Below are positions 35,400-44,544 of a stretch of 56,447 nt of DNA, piece by piece. The notes under the pieces are model-generated. The model ran no database searches. It was not told the origin of the DNA and worked only from the letters and a program-made list of their open reading frames with translations. The translations under genes and the position numbers were made by a program. The stretch is taken from contig NZ_JAGDFV010000023.1 in assembly GCF_017497985.1 (NCBI RefSeq), forward strand, positions 1 through 56,447. The letters run 5' to 3'. Within the stretch, counting starts at the first letter, position 1. Every line of letters starts with the position of its first letter. This DNA comes from Meiothermus sp. CFH 77666. GTDB lineage: Bacteria; Deinococcota; Deinococci; Deinococcales; Thermaceae.

Positions 35400-37652
35400 A
35401 TGCAGGGGGTTCTTGAATCGCTGGATTTTGACCGTATCCGTGAGGCACTGGCCGAGCGGGCCTCTACCTTTATGGGGCGGGAGGCACTCCTGGCCCTGTC
35501 GCCCAGGGCAACCCTGGCGGAAGCCCTGGCAGAGCAGGCCACCGTGGCCGAGGCCCTGGCCTACCCCTACCGGCTGGGGGGCATCTCCGACCTGCGGCCC
35601 GCCCTGGCCGCCGCCAGGGAGGGGCTGCGGCTCGAGGGGCCCCAACTGCGCGAGGTGGCCGCCAGCCTGGAATCGGCGGTGGCCCTCAAGCACGAGCTTT
35701 TGGAGATTGGCGAGTATTTGAAGGCCCTGGCCGCCCGCATGGGGGAGCACACCTACTTCCTGCGGCGCATCCGGGAATGCCTGGACGAAGCGGGCCATGT
35801 ACGCGACGAGGCCACCCCCCGGCTGCGGGAAATCCGCCGGCGGGTGAACCCTTTGCGCGAGCAGATTCAGGACAGGCTTCACCAGCTCATGGATCGGCAC
35901 CCGGAGGCCATCCAGGAGCGCTTCATCACCCTGCGGCGCGAACGCTATGTGATTCCGGTCAAGGCCAGCTTCCAGCATAAAATTCCGGGCATCATCCTGG
36001 ATCAGTCCGACTCGGGGCTCACCGTGTACATGGAGCCTTCCTCGGTGGTGCCCCTCAACAACCAGCTCGCCAGCCTGAAGCTCGAGGAGGAGGCCGAGGT
36101 CAACCGGGTGCTCTTTGAGTTATCGGCCATTCTGGGCAACGACCTCGAGCTAGACCATACCCTGAAGGCCCTCACCGAGCTCGACATCGCCCGCGCTGCC
36201 GCGCACCTGGCCGAGGACTGGAACCTGGTGCGGCCCCGGCTAAACCAGGAGGGGCATTATCTTCTCAAGGCCGCCCGCCATCCCCTCATCGCCAATCCCG
36301 TCAGCAACGACCTGGCCCTCTCGGCAGAGCGGCGAATCCTGCTGGTAACCGGCCCCAATATGGGGGGCAAGACCGCCCTCTTGAAAACCCTGGGCCTGGC
36401 AGTGCTGATGGCCCAGTGCGGGCTGTTTGTGGCCGCCGAAACCGCCGAAATAGCCTTCCCGGACAGGCTGTTTGTGGATATCGGCGACCAGCAGTCGCTT
36501 CAGCAGAGCCTTTCTACCTTTGCCGCTCATGTGCTCAAGCTCAAGGAAGTGCTGGAGGCCGCCACCCCGAATAGCCTGGTTTTGGTGGACGAGCTGGGCT
36601 CCGGCACCGACCCCGAGGAGGGGGCCGCGCTCGCGCAAGCCTTTGTGGAAGGCTTACTGAACAAGGGGGTACGCGGGCTGATTACCACCCACCTCTCCCC
36701 CCTCAAGGCCTTCGCCCAGGACACCCCCGGTGTGCAAAACGCCTCGATGCGCTTTGACCTGGAACACCTGCGACCCACTTACCAGCTGGTAGTAGGGGCA
36801 CCGGGGCGCAGTTATGCCCTCTCGATTGCGCGGCGGCTGGGCTTTCCGCAGGCCCAGCTCGAGCGGGCCGAGGCCCTGCTGGGGCCCGAAGGGGGGCGGC
36901 TCGAGCGCCTGCTGGCCTCCCTCGAGCTCGAGCGCGAACGTTTGCGGGAAGCGCGGCAGGCAGCCGAGAGCGAGCAGGAAAGGCTAAAGAGCCTGGAGCA
37001 GGAGCTGACCCAGCAACTCGCCGAACTAAGGCAAAACAAGGAACGTTTGCTCGAGGAAGCCAGAGCCCAAGCCGAACAGGTGGTAAGGGAAGCGCAGGAG
37101 CGTATCCGCCAGGCCCGCGAACGCAGCAAAACCCAGGGCCAGGGCCAGGCCTTGCAGGAGCTCATCCAGCTTCGCAGCCGTTACCAGCGCCCGGAAAAAA
37201 CCACACCTCCCAAGCCAGGTTTACAACCGGGGTCGGTGGTGGAGGTGCCGGAGTATGGGGGCCAGGGAACCATCGTAGAGCTTCGGGGCCAGGAAGCCGT
37301 GCTGCAAATGGGTGCGGTGCGCCTCACCGTACCCATCACCCGTTTGCGGCCCAAGGAAGAACCTAAACCCCTCAAACCGGCGGGCCGTGTCCAGCACAAA
37401 GCCAAAATTGCCAGCGAGCTCAACCTGCGGGGCCTGACGGTGGAGGAAGCCTTGCTAGCGGTGGACGATTACCTGGCCGAAGCCAAGGCCACCGCCACCA
37501 CCCCCGTGCGCCTGTTGCATGGCAAGGGTACGGGGGCCTTGCGCAACGCCCTGCGCGATTCGCTCAAACGCGACCGCCGGGTAGACAGCTTCCACGACGC
37601 CCTGCCCTACGAGGGCGGCCACGGGGTGACGGTGGTTCATCTGCGTATTTGA
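35400..37652 (+). CDS. mutS2: MutS2 (DNA recombination suppressor / ribosome-rescue ATPase)
   Basis: About 750 aa (a TTG two codons upstream is possible). MutS2 proteins have the MutS core and ATPase but lack the mismatch-recognition domains; they suppress homologous recombination and, in Bacillus, act on collided ribosomes. Walker A is TGPNMGGKT and Walker B LVLVDELGSGTDPEEG. A long coiled coil (about residues 510-590, very rich in Glu/Arg/Gln) follows. The C-terminal Smr endonuclease domain has LNLRGLTVEEAL and LLHGKGTGALR (the HGxGxG motif) near 675-750. Confidence 0.95.
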   Translation: MQGVLESLDFDRIREALAERASTFMGREALLALSPRATLAEALAEQATVAEALAYPYRLGGISDLRPALAAAREGLRLEGPQLREVAASLESAVALKHELLEIGEYLKALAARMGEHTYFLRRIRECLDEAGHVRDEATPRLREIRRRVNPLREQIQDRLHQLMDRHPEAIQERFITLRRERYVIPVKASFQHKIPGIILDQSDSGLTVYMEPSSVVPLNNQLASLKLEEEAEVNRVLFELSAILGNDLELDHTLKALTELDIARAAAHLAEDWNLVRPRLNQEGHYLLKAARHPLIANPVSNDLALSAERRILLVTGPNMGGKTALLKTLGLAVLMAQCGLFVAAETAEIAFPDRLFVDIGDQQSLQQSLSTFAAHVLKLKEVLEAATPNSLVLVDELGSGTDPEEGAALAQAFVEGLLNKGVRGLITTHLSPLKAFAQDTPGVQNASMRFDLEHLRPTYQLVVGAPGRSYALSIARRLGFPQAQLERAEALLGPEGGRLERLLASLELERERLREARQAAESEQERLKSLEQELTQQLAELRQNKERLLEEARAQAEQVVREAQERIRQARERSKTQGQGQALQELIQLRSRYQRPEKTTPPKPGLQPGSVVEVPEYGGQGTIVELRGQEAVLQMGAVRLTVPITRLRPKEEPKPLKPAGRVQHKAKIASELNLRGLTVEEALLAVDDYLAEAKATATTPVRLLHGKGTGALRNALRDSLKRDRRVDSFHDALPYEGGHGVTVVHLRI

Positions 37653-37692
37653 GGCAACTGGAGTGCCGTTTTGGCAGCTATCCAATGATGCT

Positions 37693-37784
37693 GGCTTCAG
37701 GCGTAGGGCCAACTTGCAGTAACGCACATGGTGGGGGAAGCAGTTTTGCGCCTCTAACCCCTGCCCCCTATCCCCTACCTCCTT
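37693..37784 (+). repeat. Dispersed intergenic repeat (GGCGTATAGCCAAC family), copy 2
   Basis: Begins GGCTTCAGGCGTAGGGCCAAC, continues AACGCACATGGTGGGGGAAG and ends in CCCCTATCCCCTACCTCC. Same order of blocks as the other copies. Confidence 0.7.
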
Positions 37785-37912
37785 GAATGTGAGTGGGGTT
37801 CAAGTAAAGACGGCATGAGATCTGCGACCTACAACATCCTTCAAGCCAAGGGCTACCCACATTAGCTACAGCCGCTCTCTGTCATGGTCTCATCCAAGTC
37901 GTCAAAGTGAGT

Positions 37913-37948
37913 TAATCCTTAGTGGATTAGCCATGATTCTCATGAGAA
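37913..37948. promoter_or_regulatory. Two palindromes upstream of the response-regulator gene
   Basis: TAATCC-TTAGT-GGATTA (37913-37929) and the perfect 12-bp palindrome TTCTCATGAGAA (37937-37948) sit just upstream of the -10 box. They cover the -35 region and may be binding sites for a regulator, perhaps the response regulator itself. Confidence 0.4.
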
Positions 37949-37955
37949 GTCCGGC

Positions 37956-37961
37956 TACCCT
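37956..37961 (+). promoter_or_regulatory. -10 box of a leaderless promoter (response regulator gene)
   Basis: TACCCT is followed by 6 bases and the ATG at 37968. Confidence 0.45.
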
Positions 37962-37967
37962 GCTAGC

Positions 37968-38651
37968 ATGGAAGGTATGGATCAACCCCTGATCCTGATC
38001 GTCGAAGACGAGAAGGACATCGCCCGCTTTATCGAACTCGAGCTCCAGGCCGAGGGCTACCGCACCGAGGTGGCTTACGACGGCATCACCGGGCTTTCAC
38101 GTTTCCGCGAGACCAACCCCAACCTGGTGGTGATGGACCTGATGCTGCCGGTGATGGACGGCCTCGAGGTGGCCCGGCGCATCCGCAAGACCTCGAATGT
38201 GCCCATTGTCATCCTGACCGCCAAAGACCGGGTGGAGGACAAGGTGGAGGGACTGGACGCCGGGGCCGACGACTACCTGGTCAAGCCCTTCAGCATCGAG
38301 GAGCTGCTGGCCCGCATCCGCGCCCACCTGCGCCGGGTGACGCCCGCCATCACCGGCGAGATCCGGGTCTCCGACCTGATTATCAACCTCGAGGGCCGTG
38401 AGGTGTACCGGGGGGGGCGGCGCATCGAGTTCTCCAACAAGGAGTTCGAGCTGCTGGAACTGCTGGCCAAGAGCCCCGGCAAGGTCTTCAGCCGCTTCGA
38501 GATTGAAGAAAAGGTCTGGCCCGGCTACCAGGGCGGCTCCAATGTGGTGGACGTGTACATCGGGTATTTGCGCAAGAAGCTCGAGGGCACCGGCGAGCGC
38601 CGCCTGATCCACACCGTGCGCGGGGTGGGGTATGTTCTTAGGGAGGACTAG
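37968..38651 (+). CDS. OmpR/PhoB-family response regulator
   Basis: 227 aa. Receiver domain with acidic pair VEDEKD (12-17), phospho-acceptor Asp57 (VMDLMLP), Thr in VILTAKD and Lys in LVKPFS; C-terminal winged helix ending [15 protein letters not shown], the OmpR-type DNA-binding signature. The ATG at 37968 is 6 bases after a -10 box; a second ATG three codons later is possible. Partner of the histidine kinase that follows after a 75-base gap containing a large hairpin. Confidence 0.95.
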   Translation: MEGMDQPLILIVEDEKDIARFIELELQAEGYRTEVAYDGITGLSRFRETNPNLVVMDLMLPVMDGLEVARRIRKTSNVPIVILTAKDRVEDKVEGLDAGADDYLVKPFSIEELLARIRAHLRRVTPAITGEIRVSDLIINLEGREVYRGGRRIEFSNKEFELLELLAKSPGKVFSRFEIEEKVWPGYQGGSNVVDVYIGYLRKKLEGTGERRLIHTVRGVGYVLRED

Positions 38652-38661
38652 CTAATAGCCG

Positions 38662-38714
38662 ATAGTCCATAGCTGATAGCCGAGATCCTGATATGGCTAT
38701 CAGCTATGGGCTAT
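38662..38714. other. Large hairpin between response-regulator and kinase genes
   Basis: A 20-base arm (38662-38681) pairs with 38695-38714, with one G-T wobble and a 13-base loop. The arm sequence (ATAGCTGATAGCC) belongs to a short repeat also seen near 41380-41406 and 46653-46685. No T-run follows, so it is more likely an mRNA processing or expression-balancing stem than a terminator. Confidence 0.8.
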
Positions 38715-38726
38715 AAGCCTTAAACC

Positions 38727-40148
38727 ATGACCCTCCGAACCCGCATCACCCTGCTCACGCTAGCGCTGCTGGCTTTCTCGCTGCTTTTGATTGGGGGCTC
38801 GGTGTATGGAACCCTCCAGTTCACGCTTTACGACAACCTGCGGCGCGAACTGGTCGAGACTTCGGTAAGCGCTCAGCGGCTCATTCAAGAACGGGGCAAC
38901 CTCGAGGGCCTCCCCCTCACGGTTTACGGGCAAGCCCTGTGGGTACCTTTCCCAAACCCCACTGCCAACGACATCCTGCAAGGAGCTGCCATCCCGATTG
39001 CCCAGTCGCTGGCGCTGGGTAACGCTACCCTCATGCTTTCGGAAAAAGGCTTGCAGGAGGTCTTGCGTTCCGGAGGGTTTTACACCCAGACCACCCTGAC
39101 CCGCCCCGATGGCAGCCAGATTCCCCTGCGGGTGCGGGCCGAGCGCCTCGAGACCGAGATTGCCGGAATCCCCCAGGGCAAGCAGTTGGTCATTTTGCTG
39201 GTAGGCAAGTCCACCGAAAGCATCGAAAGCACCCTGGCCGATTTTGCCCGCACCTACACCGCCACGGCCCTGTTGGTGCTCATTTTTGGCGGACTGCTGG
39301 CCTTCCGGCTGGTACGGCAGACCCTGGAACCCCTGGAGTGGGTGGCTAAAAAAGCCGAGCAGGTCAGCAACAAACCCGACAAACTACCCGAACTCGAGGG
39401 CCACAACGAGGTCGCCTCGCTGGTTCGGTCGCTCAACCGGATGCTCTCCCGGCTGGAGAGCGCCTGGGAAACCCAGGGCCGCTTTCTGGCCGATGCCTCA
39501 CACGAACTGCGCACCCCCGTGACTGCCATTTTGGGGCATATCAGCTACCTGCTGCGGCGCACCCAGGTCTCGGAGCAGCAGCGCGAGAGCCTGGAAATCA
39601 TCAAACGAGAAGCCGAGCGCATGCAAAAGCTGGTGGGCGACCTGCTCGAGCTCTCCAAAACCGGCGGAAGCTGGAAGGTGGAGCTGGGCTCGGTACACCT
39701 GCAAACGGTGCTGAACGAAATCCAGGAAGAATACAGCAAAAGTTTTGAGGGCCGTATCGAGGTACAGGCGCCCGATCAGGTATGGGTGCTGGGCGATCCC
39801 GAGCGGCTGCATCAGGTAATTGCCAATCTGGTTTCCAACGCCATCAAGGCCAACTCTACCCATATTCGTCTGGTAGTGCTCGACCTGGCCGAGCGGGTGG
39901 TGATCCGGGTAGAGGACAACGGCGAAGGTATCAGCAAAGAGCACCTCCCCCATCTGTTTGAACGCTTTTACCGGGTGGATAAGGCGCGTGACCGCGAACG
40001 GGGCGGCAGCGGGCTGGGGCTGGCCATCGTGCGCTCAATTGTGGAGGCCCACGGGGGCAGCGTGTGGGCCGAGAGCGAGCCCGGCAAAGGCTCGGTTTTC
40101 AGCATCTCGCTCAAAAGGGCTTCTGCTCCCCATCCTCAGCTCACCTGA
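38727..40148 (+). CDS. Membrane sensor histidine kinase
   Basis: 473 aa, partner of the preceding OmpR-type regulator. Two membrane helices (about 9-29 and 175-195) frame an extracytoplasmic sensor domain of about 145 residues with no known fold by eye. A HAMP linker follows (about 196-248), then HisKA with His259 in ADASHELRTPVTAIL, and HATPase_c with N-box NLVSNAIKAN, G1 VEDNGEGI, F-box FERFYRVDKAR and G2 GGSGLGLAIV. The signal is unknown. Little Shine-Dalgarno is visible before the ATG. Confidence 0.94.
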   Translation: MTLRTRITLLTLALLAFSLLLIGGSVYGTLQFTLYDNLRRELVETSVSAQRLIQERGNLEGLPLTVYGQALWVPFPNPTANDILQGAAIPIAQSLALGNATLMLSEKGLQEVLRSGGFYTQTTLTRPDGSQIPLRVRAERLETEIAGIPQGKQLVILLVGKSTESIESTLADFARTYTATALLVLIFGGLLAFRLVRQTLEPLEWVAKKAEQVSNKPDKLPELEGHNEVASLVRSLNRMLSRLESAWETQGRFLADASHELRTPVTAILGHISYLLRRTQVSEQQRESLEIIKREAERMQKLVGDLLELSKTGGSWKVELGSVHLQTVLNEIQEEYSKSFEGRIEVQAPDQVWVLGDPERLHQVIANLVSNAIKANSTHIRLVVLDLAERVVIRVEDNGEGISKEHLPHLFERFYRVDKARDRERGGSGLGLAIVRSIVEAHGGSVWAESEPGKGSVFSISLKRASAPHPQLT

Positions 40149-40165
40149 AACCCCTCAGGTTTTAT

Positions 40166-40250
40166 GGGCGCATAGCCAACCTTCAGCAACGCGCTGGATG
40201 AGGGTAGGTGATGGGTTTTCAACGTCCACACCCTACTTCCTACCCCTCAG
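40166..40250 (+). repeat. Dispersed intergenic repeat (GGCGTATAGCCAAC family), copy 3
   Basis: Begins GGGCGCATAGCCAACCTTCAG and ends CCCTACTTCCTACCCC. It lies between convergent kinase and surE genes and abuts a second repeat type at 40280-40336. Confidence 0.65.
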
Positions 40251-40279
40251 CTCCCTTGCTATCCAGGGCGTTCAAGTAT

Positions 40280-40336
40280 CGCGCTCTTCACAGACCCGGC
40301 CATCCGTCCAGACAGCCAGCGTTCTGTCCGGGACAA
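40280..40336 (-). repeat. Dispersed intergenic repeat (GACAGAACAGTGGCCGCC family), short copy
   Basis: On the minus strand it runs TGTCCCGGACAGAACGCTGG to GTCTGTGAAGAGCGC. The ends match the copies at 19273-19372 and 51450-51509, but the internal segment of the long copy is missing. Confidence 0.65.
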
Positions 40337-40380
40337 AGCGTTCTTGAAGTTGGAGGGCTCAAATGGTGGTGAAGAGTGCT

Positions 40381-41196
40381 CTATTTCTTAGAGGCAGAAG
40401 GGTCTTTCCTGGTGGCCGCCCGGGGCTTTACCGCTTTAGCCCTGCGGGGTTGCAGGGTAAATTTGCGCTCGAGCTCGGCAGCAAAAGCGTGGTTGGTGTA
40501 GTCCAGGGTAATGGGCGTTACCGAGATAAAACCGTGCTGAACGGCCCAGAAATCGGTGCCTTCCTCCAACTCGGCGGTGGGCTTGCCGGCCACCCAGTAG
40601 TAGGGCCGCCCATCGGGATCTATCCTTTCAACAATGGAATCTTCGTAGCGATGGGTGGAGAGCCGGGTGATCTTGACCCCCTGCGGCGTCCGGTTGGGAA
40701 AGTTGACATTGAGCAGGGTTTTACTGGGCAGACCGTGCTTCAGCACCCACCGCACAATCGGAACCGCGTTTTGGGCGGCTTCTTCAAAGTGCAATTCCTC
40801 GCCAGAAGCATCTAGGCTAAACGCGATGGAGGGAATGCCCAGCGAGGCCCCTTCCAGCGCTGCTGCCACAGTGCCCGAGTGGGTCAGATCGAGGCCCATA
40901 TTGACCCCAATGTTAATTCCCGAGACCACCAAATCGGGCCAGCCCAGGAGCCTGCTGCCAAGCACCACACAGTCTGCTGGGGTTCCATCCACGCGGTAGG
41001 CTGGAATCTCGCCAAACCCTGCCGAGGCGGTGTGCTTAAAGCGCAGCGGTCTGCGAAAGGTGATGCTGTGGCCCACACCCGACTGCTCCACATCGGGAGC
41101 CACTACATTTACTTCGGCAATCTCCCGCAGGGCAAAGGCTAAAGCCTTGATTCCGGGCGAGAAGATGCCATCATCGTTGGCAACAAGGATTCGCAT
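40381..41196 (-). CDS. surE: 5'/3'-nucleotidase SurE
   Basis: Metal-dependent survival protein that dephosphorylates nucleoside 5'- and 3'-monophosphates, 271 aa. The N-terminal MRILVANDDG carries metal ligands Asp8 and Asp9; VAPDVEQSGVGHSIT contains the conserved Ser, and LVVSGINIGVNMG the conserved Asn. The C-terminal tail (about 20 residues, rich in Lys, Arg and Ala) is longer and more basic than in most SurE proteins. A TAGGCT box lies 8 bases before the ATG. Confidence 0.95.
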   Translation of the reverse strand: MRILVANDDGIFSPGIKALAFALREIAEVNVVAPDVEQSGVGHSITFRRPLRFKHTASAGFGEIPAYRVDGTPADCVVLGSRLLGWPDLVVSGINIGVNMGLDLTHSGTVAAALEGASLGIPSIAFSLDASGEELHFEEAAQNAVPIVRWVLKHGLPSKTLLNVNFPNRTPQGVKITRLSTHRYEDSIVERIDPDGRPYYWVAGKPTAELEEGTDFWAVQHGFISVTPITLDYTNHAFAAELERKFTLQPRRAKAVKPRAATRKDPSASKK

Positions 41197-41412
41197 ATGC
41201 GATTAGCCTAACGCCAAAGCGCCGGGGCGGAAAGCACCATAGCAAAGGTCTTGATCGGTAATGTAGCCATAAGTTTCGGTTCGCATGCAAGCTCCCTGAC
41301 CCTTCGGTAGGTAACCGAACGAGGACAAACCTACGGGTTGCAACAATATGGACGTTCTTTGAGCTTTTGGCCTTCGGATTATAGCTATCAGCCATCAGCT
41401 ATCGGCAAGGCA

Positions 41413-41892
41413 TCAGGCGTATACCAGTTCAACCACCACATAGGTCTGGCTGCCCTTGGGGCTTTTGACCTGCACCTCGTCGCCTACCTTTTTGCCCATC
41501 AGAGCCTGGCCCAGGGGGGATTCATTGGAAATCTTGCCGCTGAATACATCCGCTTCGTGGCTACCCACCATGGTAACGCTCATGCGCTGGCCGGTAGGGG
41601 TCTCGAGCTCTACCGTCACCCCAATCTGCACCTCGGTAGGAATGCCGTTGCCAGATTCGACAATCTGTACACGGCTCAGGATGTCCTCGAGTTCCGCGAT
41701 GCGGCTATTGTTTTGCCACATGGCCCGCCGAGCCTCGTCGTAGCCAGCATTTTCACGCAAATCGCCCTCGGCAATGGCCCGGCCCATCTCATCGGCAATT
41801 TGCTGTACTTTTTCGGTTTTCAAATAGGCAAGTTCCTGCTCGAGCCGCGCTTTGCCCTCCGCGGTAAGGTATACCGGCTTTTTATCTGACAT
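41413..41892 (-). CDS. greA: Transcript cleavage factor GreA
   Basis: RNA polymerase secondary-channel factor that stimulates cleavage of backtracked RNA, 159 aa. The N-terminal coiled coil has the catalytic acidic tip GDLRENAGYDEAR with Asp44 and Glu47, so it is a true cleavage factor rather than the Thermus inhibitor Gfh1. The C-terminal FKBP-like domain (about 80-159) contains ESPLGQALMGKKVGDEV. GGAGG precedes the ATG and a TATACT box lies at 41937-41942 on the minus strand. Confidence 0.95.
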   Translation of the reverse strand: MSDKKPVYLTAEGKARLEQELAYLKTEKVQQIADEMGRAIAEGDLRENAGYDEARRAMWQNNSRIAELEDILSRVQIVESGNGIPTEVQIGVTVELETPTGQRMSVTMVGSHEADVFSGKISNESPLGQALMGKKVGDEVQVKSPKGSQTYVVVELVYA

Positions 41893-42426
41893 TTAGCAAA
41901 ACCTCCACAAGCCTACCGTTCGTAGACCCGAACTTCAGTATAGTACATGGCCCGGTTTTACTGCCCTGAGCGAGAACAGGCAACACTGCGCCTATCCGAG
42001 CCGGTTGCAACCAGTCAGTAGAAGCACTTATCCTCCGGCTTTGGGCTATTAGCGGAATAAGCCCCTTGGAGAACCCTTTTTATGCACCTTTGACTATCAG
42101 CCAATGGTTCGGAAGATTTTTGGGGCAGTTCAGGGGCGACATGTTCAAAGCAAAGAGCCTCGTTCCCTAGTTTGATTTAGCAATCTACTACATAACAGCG
42201 CCCAGGAAAGCCGTTTGAATTTTGTCACTGTCGGCCCAAAGGCGGAGATACACAAAAATAAGCAGCCCCGAGAAAACGTTGTTTACGTCATAATCGTACT
42301 TCCTTGAAACCTTCCGAACTATTGTATCAGCGAAACATGTCTTTTCCCTTGCTAAAAAGCAATTCATCCCAGCCCTGTTCGGAATTGCGTTTACTGCCTC
42401 ACTCGGCAGTGGAATAAAATGACGGT
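41893..42426. other. 534-base intergenic region without a recognised gene
   Basis: The part next to greA carries its leader and -10 box (41937-41942). The stretch 42170-42420 is richer in A+T than the genes around it and carries a -10 box for the next gene at its end. No RNA gene, repeat copy or convincing reading frame was found. Confidence 0.55.
42415..42420 (+). promoter_or_regulatory. -10 box of a leaderless promoter (membrane protein gene)
   Basis: TAAAAT is followed by 6 bases and the ATG at 42427. TTTACT (42390-42395) could be a distant -35 box. Confidence 0.5.
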
Positions 42427-44499
42427 ATGCGATGGATGGCGGGAGTTCTCCTGTTTGGCGCAACGCTGGCCCAGAGCCTGACCGTGCCGCCCGAAGCCCC
42501 GGTGGGGCAGCCTTTGGAAATTCGCGGGGCAGACTTTCCCCCAGGCCGGTACTCCCTCAAGATTGCCTCGGATACCACAGCTACCGAGGTAGATCTCGAG
42601 ACCTTCAATGGCAACATATCCACGGCCTGGACACCGAGCGCGGAAGGGGTGTACAAGATCAGCATCCTGGTAGGGGAGCGCACGGTGGAAGCGCAGACTC
42701 GAGTGCGAGCCGCCCCTGCCGCACCCTCCTCGCCGGTCTCACCCCCCAGCCCCCCCCAACCCGCCCCCACTCGGCCCGAGATAGCCCCGCCCACCCTGGG
42801 GCCCGAGGGCCTGGTGCTGGGCAACTGGAAACTACCACTCAAGGGGGAGTGGATCGGCCCCAAGCTGCTGGGGCAGCGCGCTTTTATTGCCCGAGGGCCC
42901 CTGGTGCTGGAAATAGATCTGCAAAACCCCAAAGTGGTGGCCCAGCACTACCCGCCGGGGGATGTTCGGGCCCTGGACGCCGATGCCGAGCTAACGGTGC
43001 TGCTCGAGGATGGGCGGCGGCTGGGCCTGAGCGCTTTTACGGGCAAGCCCTTTGAGGGCAGGTGGGAAAACCTGGCAGTCATTCGGGAGTACCACCAGAC
43101 CCTGAGCGCTGCGGGGGCCCGCGAACTCGACCAGAGCCCCACCACCGGTCGGCCCTACTGGTATTACTTCAGCCGCGAGGTAGGAAGCATCGGCCCCGCC
43201 GACCTCGAGGCCGTGGGGCAGGACTTGCTGCAACGCAGCCACCGCCCCGAGCTGGCCTGGGGCCCGGGGGTGATGCAGTGGCTCCAGCCCTGGCTGATGC
43301 AGATACGGGCTGCACGAAGCCAGGGGCTCGAGCAAAGCCTGGTCTGGTCGGAATTTTTTTTGAAGTACCTGCCCCAGGTGCCCGGTGCCAGGGCTATGCT
43401 GTGGGAGCAGGTGGGCTGGCTCGAGGCCCAGGGTCGCCCCGACCTGGGACAGCGCTACCGCGAGGCTTTGCGCCAGGTGGCAAGCTGGCAAAACCCCCTC
43501 ACCTCGGCCAATATGGCCGCAGCTACCTGGGTCTTGCTGGGGCTCTACAGCCTGATGCTGCTGTACCTGACCCTGATGTACCTGCCTGCCCAGCTGCGCG
43601 GGGTGCGCCCCATCGGCGGCTGGCTGGCGGGCTGGCTCCGGCATCCCCTCCTGCGCCTGCGCCACAGTGTGCTGGCCTATACCTCTCTTGGTGAACGCAC
43701 CTTGCTGCTCTTTTTGTTTCTGCTGGCTGCACTGGCCCTGCTGGGCTGGGGCCTGACAGCCCGCTCCGAGGCGCTTGTTGCCCAGGACAGCCTGACCCGG
43801 GGTACCCTACGCTCGAGTGCCGCCCAGGAAACCCTGCGTAGCTTTGCAAACACCGCGCCGCTACAAGGTCTGTTGGCGTATGCACTGGCCAAAGAAAACC
43901 CCAGCGAGGCAAAGCGGCTCTATGCAGCCGCCCCACCCTGGACGTACGTTTTGCTTGGGCGCGGCACGCCCGAGGCCCTGGCGCAGGCTTACCGAAGGGC
44001 TCCGTCTTCGGCATCTGTACGGGAGACGCTGGGCCTCGGCGGCGACTTCTGGACGGCGGTTTACCGCGATGCCGGGGTGGTGCGCGAGGCTGTGCCGACC
44101 CCCCGAATCATCGCCGCAGCAGTGGGCTTGAGCGAGTTGCAAGGCTTGGGCACCGACTTTCTGGCAGTCTGGCGCGACCTCCCTATCTGGCCCAGTCCAC
44201 TCTGGGCCTGGGTCATTGCCATTACAATTCTGTTGTTCGCGCTTTACCACTTGCTATGCTTCTTCCTTCCCCGGCCCCAGGGTGTGGACGGCTACCTGGC
44301 CTGGCGGCGGGGGGTACAACTGTTTTTTCCAGGCAGTCCCACCTACAGCCAGGGCTGGGGCCTGATGGTCTTGCTGGCCGTGGCAGGCGGCCTGTGGCTG
44401 TGGCGCCTGGGAAACCCTTGGGGAGCTCTTCTAACGGGTGTGGCCCTGGGGTTCCATCTGTTGCTGTGGTTTTTGCTGGTTTACCGAGGAAACAAGTGA
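42427..44499 (+). CDS. Large multi-domain membrane protein of unknown function
   Basis: 690 aa. A signal peptide (MRWMAGVLLFGATLAQS) leads an Ig-like beta domain (about 18-90; VPPEAPVGQPLEIRGADFPPG). A Pro/Ala/Ser-rich linker (about 93-122), an extracytoplasmic domain (about 125-355) and a series of membrane helices (about 363-384, 418-443, 593-615, 640-658 and 665-687) follow. Between helices 2 and 3 is a helical domain with tandem TPR-like stretches (LLAYALAKENPSEAKRLYAAA). I do not recognise the family. It may organise or sense cell-envelope components; nothing in the neighbourhood decides this. Confidence 0.8.
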   Translation: MRWMAGVLLFGATLAQSLTVPPEAPVGQPLEIRGADFPPGRYSLKIASDTTATEVDLETFNGNISTAWTPSAEGVYKISILVGERTVEAQTRVRAAPAAPSSPVSPPSPPQPAPTRPEIAPPTLGPEGLVLGNWKLPLKGEWIGPKLLGQRAFIARGPLVLEIDLQNPKVVAQHYPPGDVRALDADAELTVLLEDGRRLGLSAFTGKPFEGRWENLAVIREYHQTLSAAGARELDQSPTTGRPYWYYFSREVGSIGPADLEAVGQDLLQRSHRPELAWGPGVMQWLQPWLMQIRAARSQGLEQSLVWSEFFLKYLPQVPGARAMLWEQVGWLEAQGRPDLGQRYREALRQVASWQNPLTSANMAAATWVLLGLYSLMLLYLTLMYLPAQLRGVRPIGGWLAGWLRHPLLRLRHSVLAYTSLGERTLLLFLFLLAALALLGWGLTARSEALVAQDSLTRGTLRSSAAQETLRSFANTAPLQGLLAYALAKENPSEAKRLYAAAPPWTYVLLGRGTPEALAQAYRRAPSSASVRETLGLGGDFWTAVYRDAGVVREAVPTPRIIAAAVGLSELQGLGTDFLAVWRDLPIWPSPLWAWVIAITILLFALYHLLCFFLPRPQGVDGYLAWRRGVQLFFPGSPTYSQGWGLMVLLAVAGGLWLWRLGNPWGALLTGVALGFHLLLWFLLVYRGNK

Positions 44500-44544
44500 G
44501 CCAAGCTGGAATAGCTCTACCGATCCAAATACCACAGGTCGTAT

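Larger units (their letters stand above)
37653..37967. other. 315-base intergenic region before the two-component genes
   Basis: It holds a dispersed repeat copy (37693-37784), the string TTCAAGTAAAGACGG (37799 onward) shared with 16589, and two palindromic sites just before the response-regulator gene. No gene seen. Confidence 0.6.

Noticed and set aside
42188-42463. Small minus-strand frame of 91 codons before the large membrane protein gene
   Set aside because: Composition is unlike the genome's genes, it overlaps the start of a convincing gene and shows no motif.
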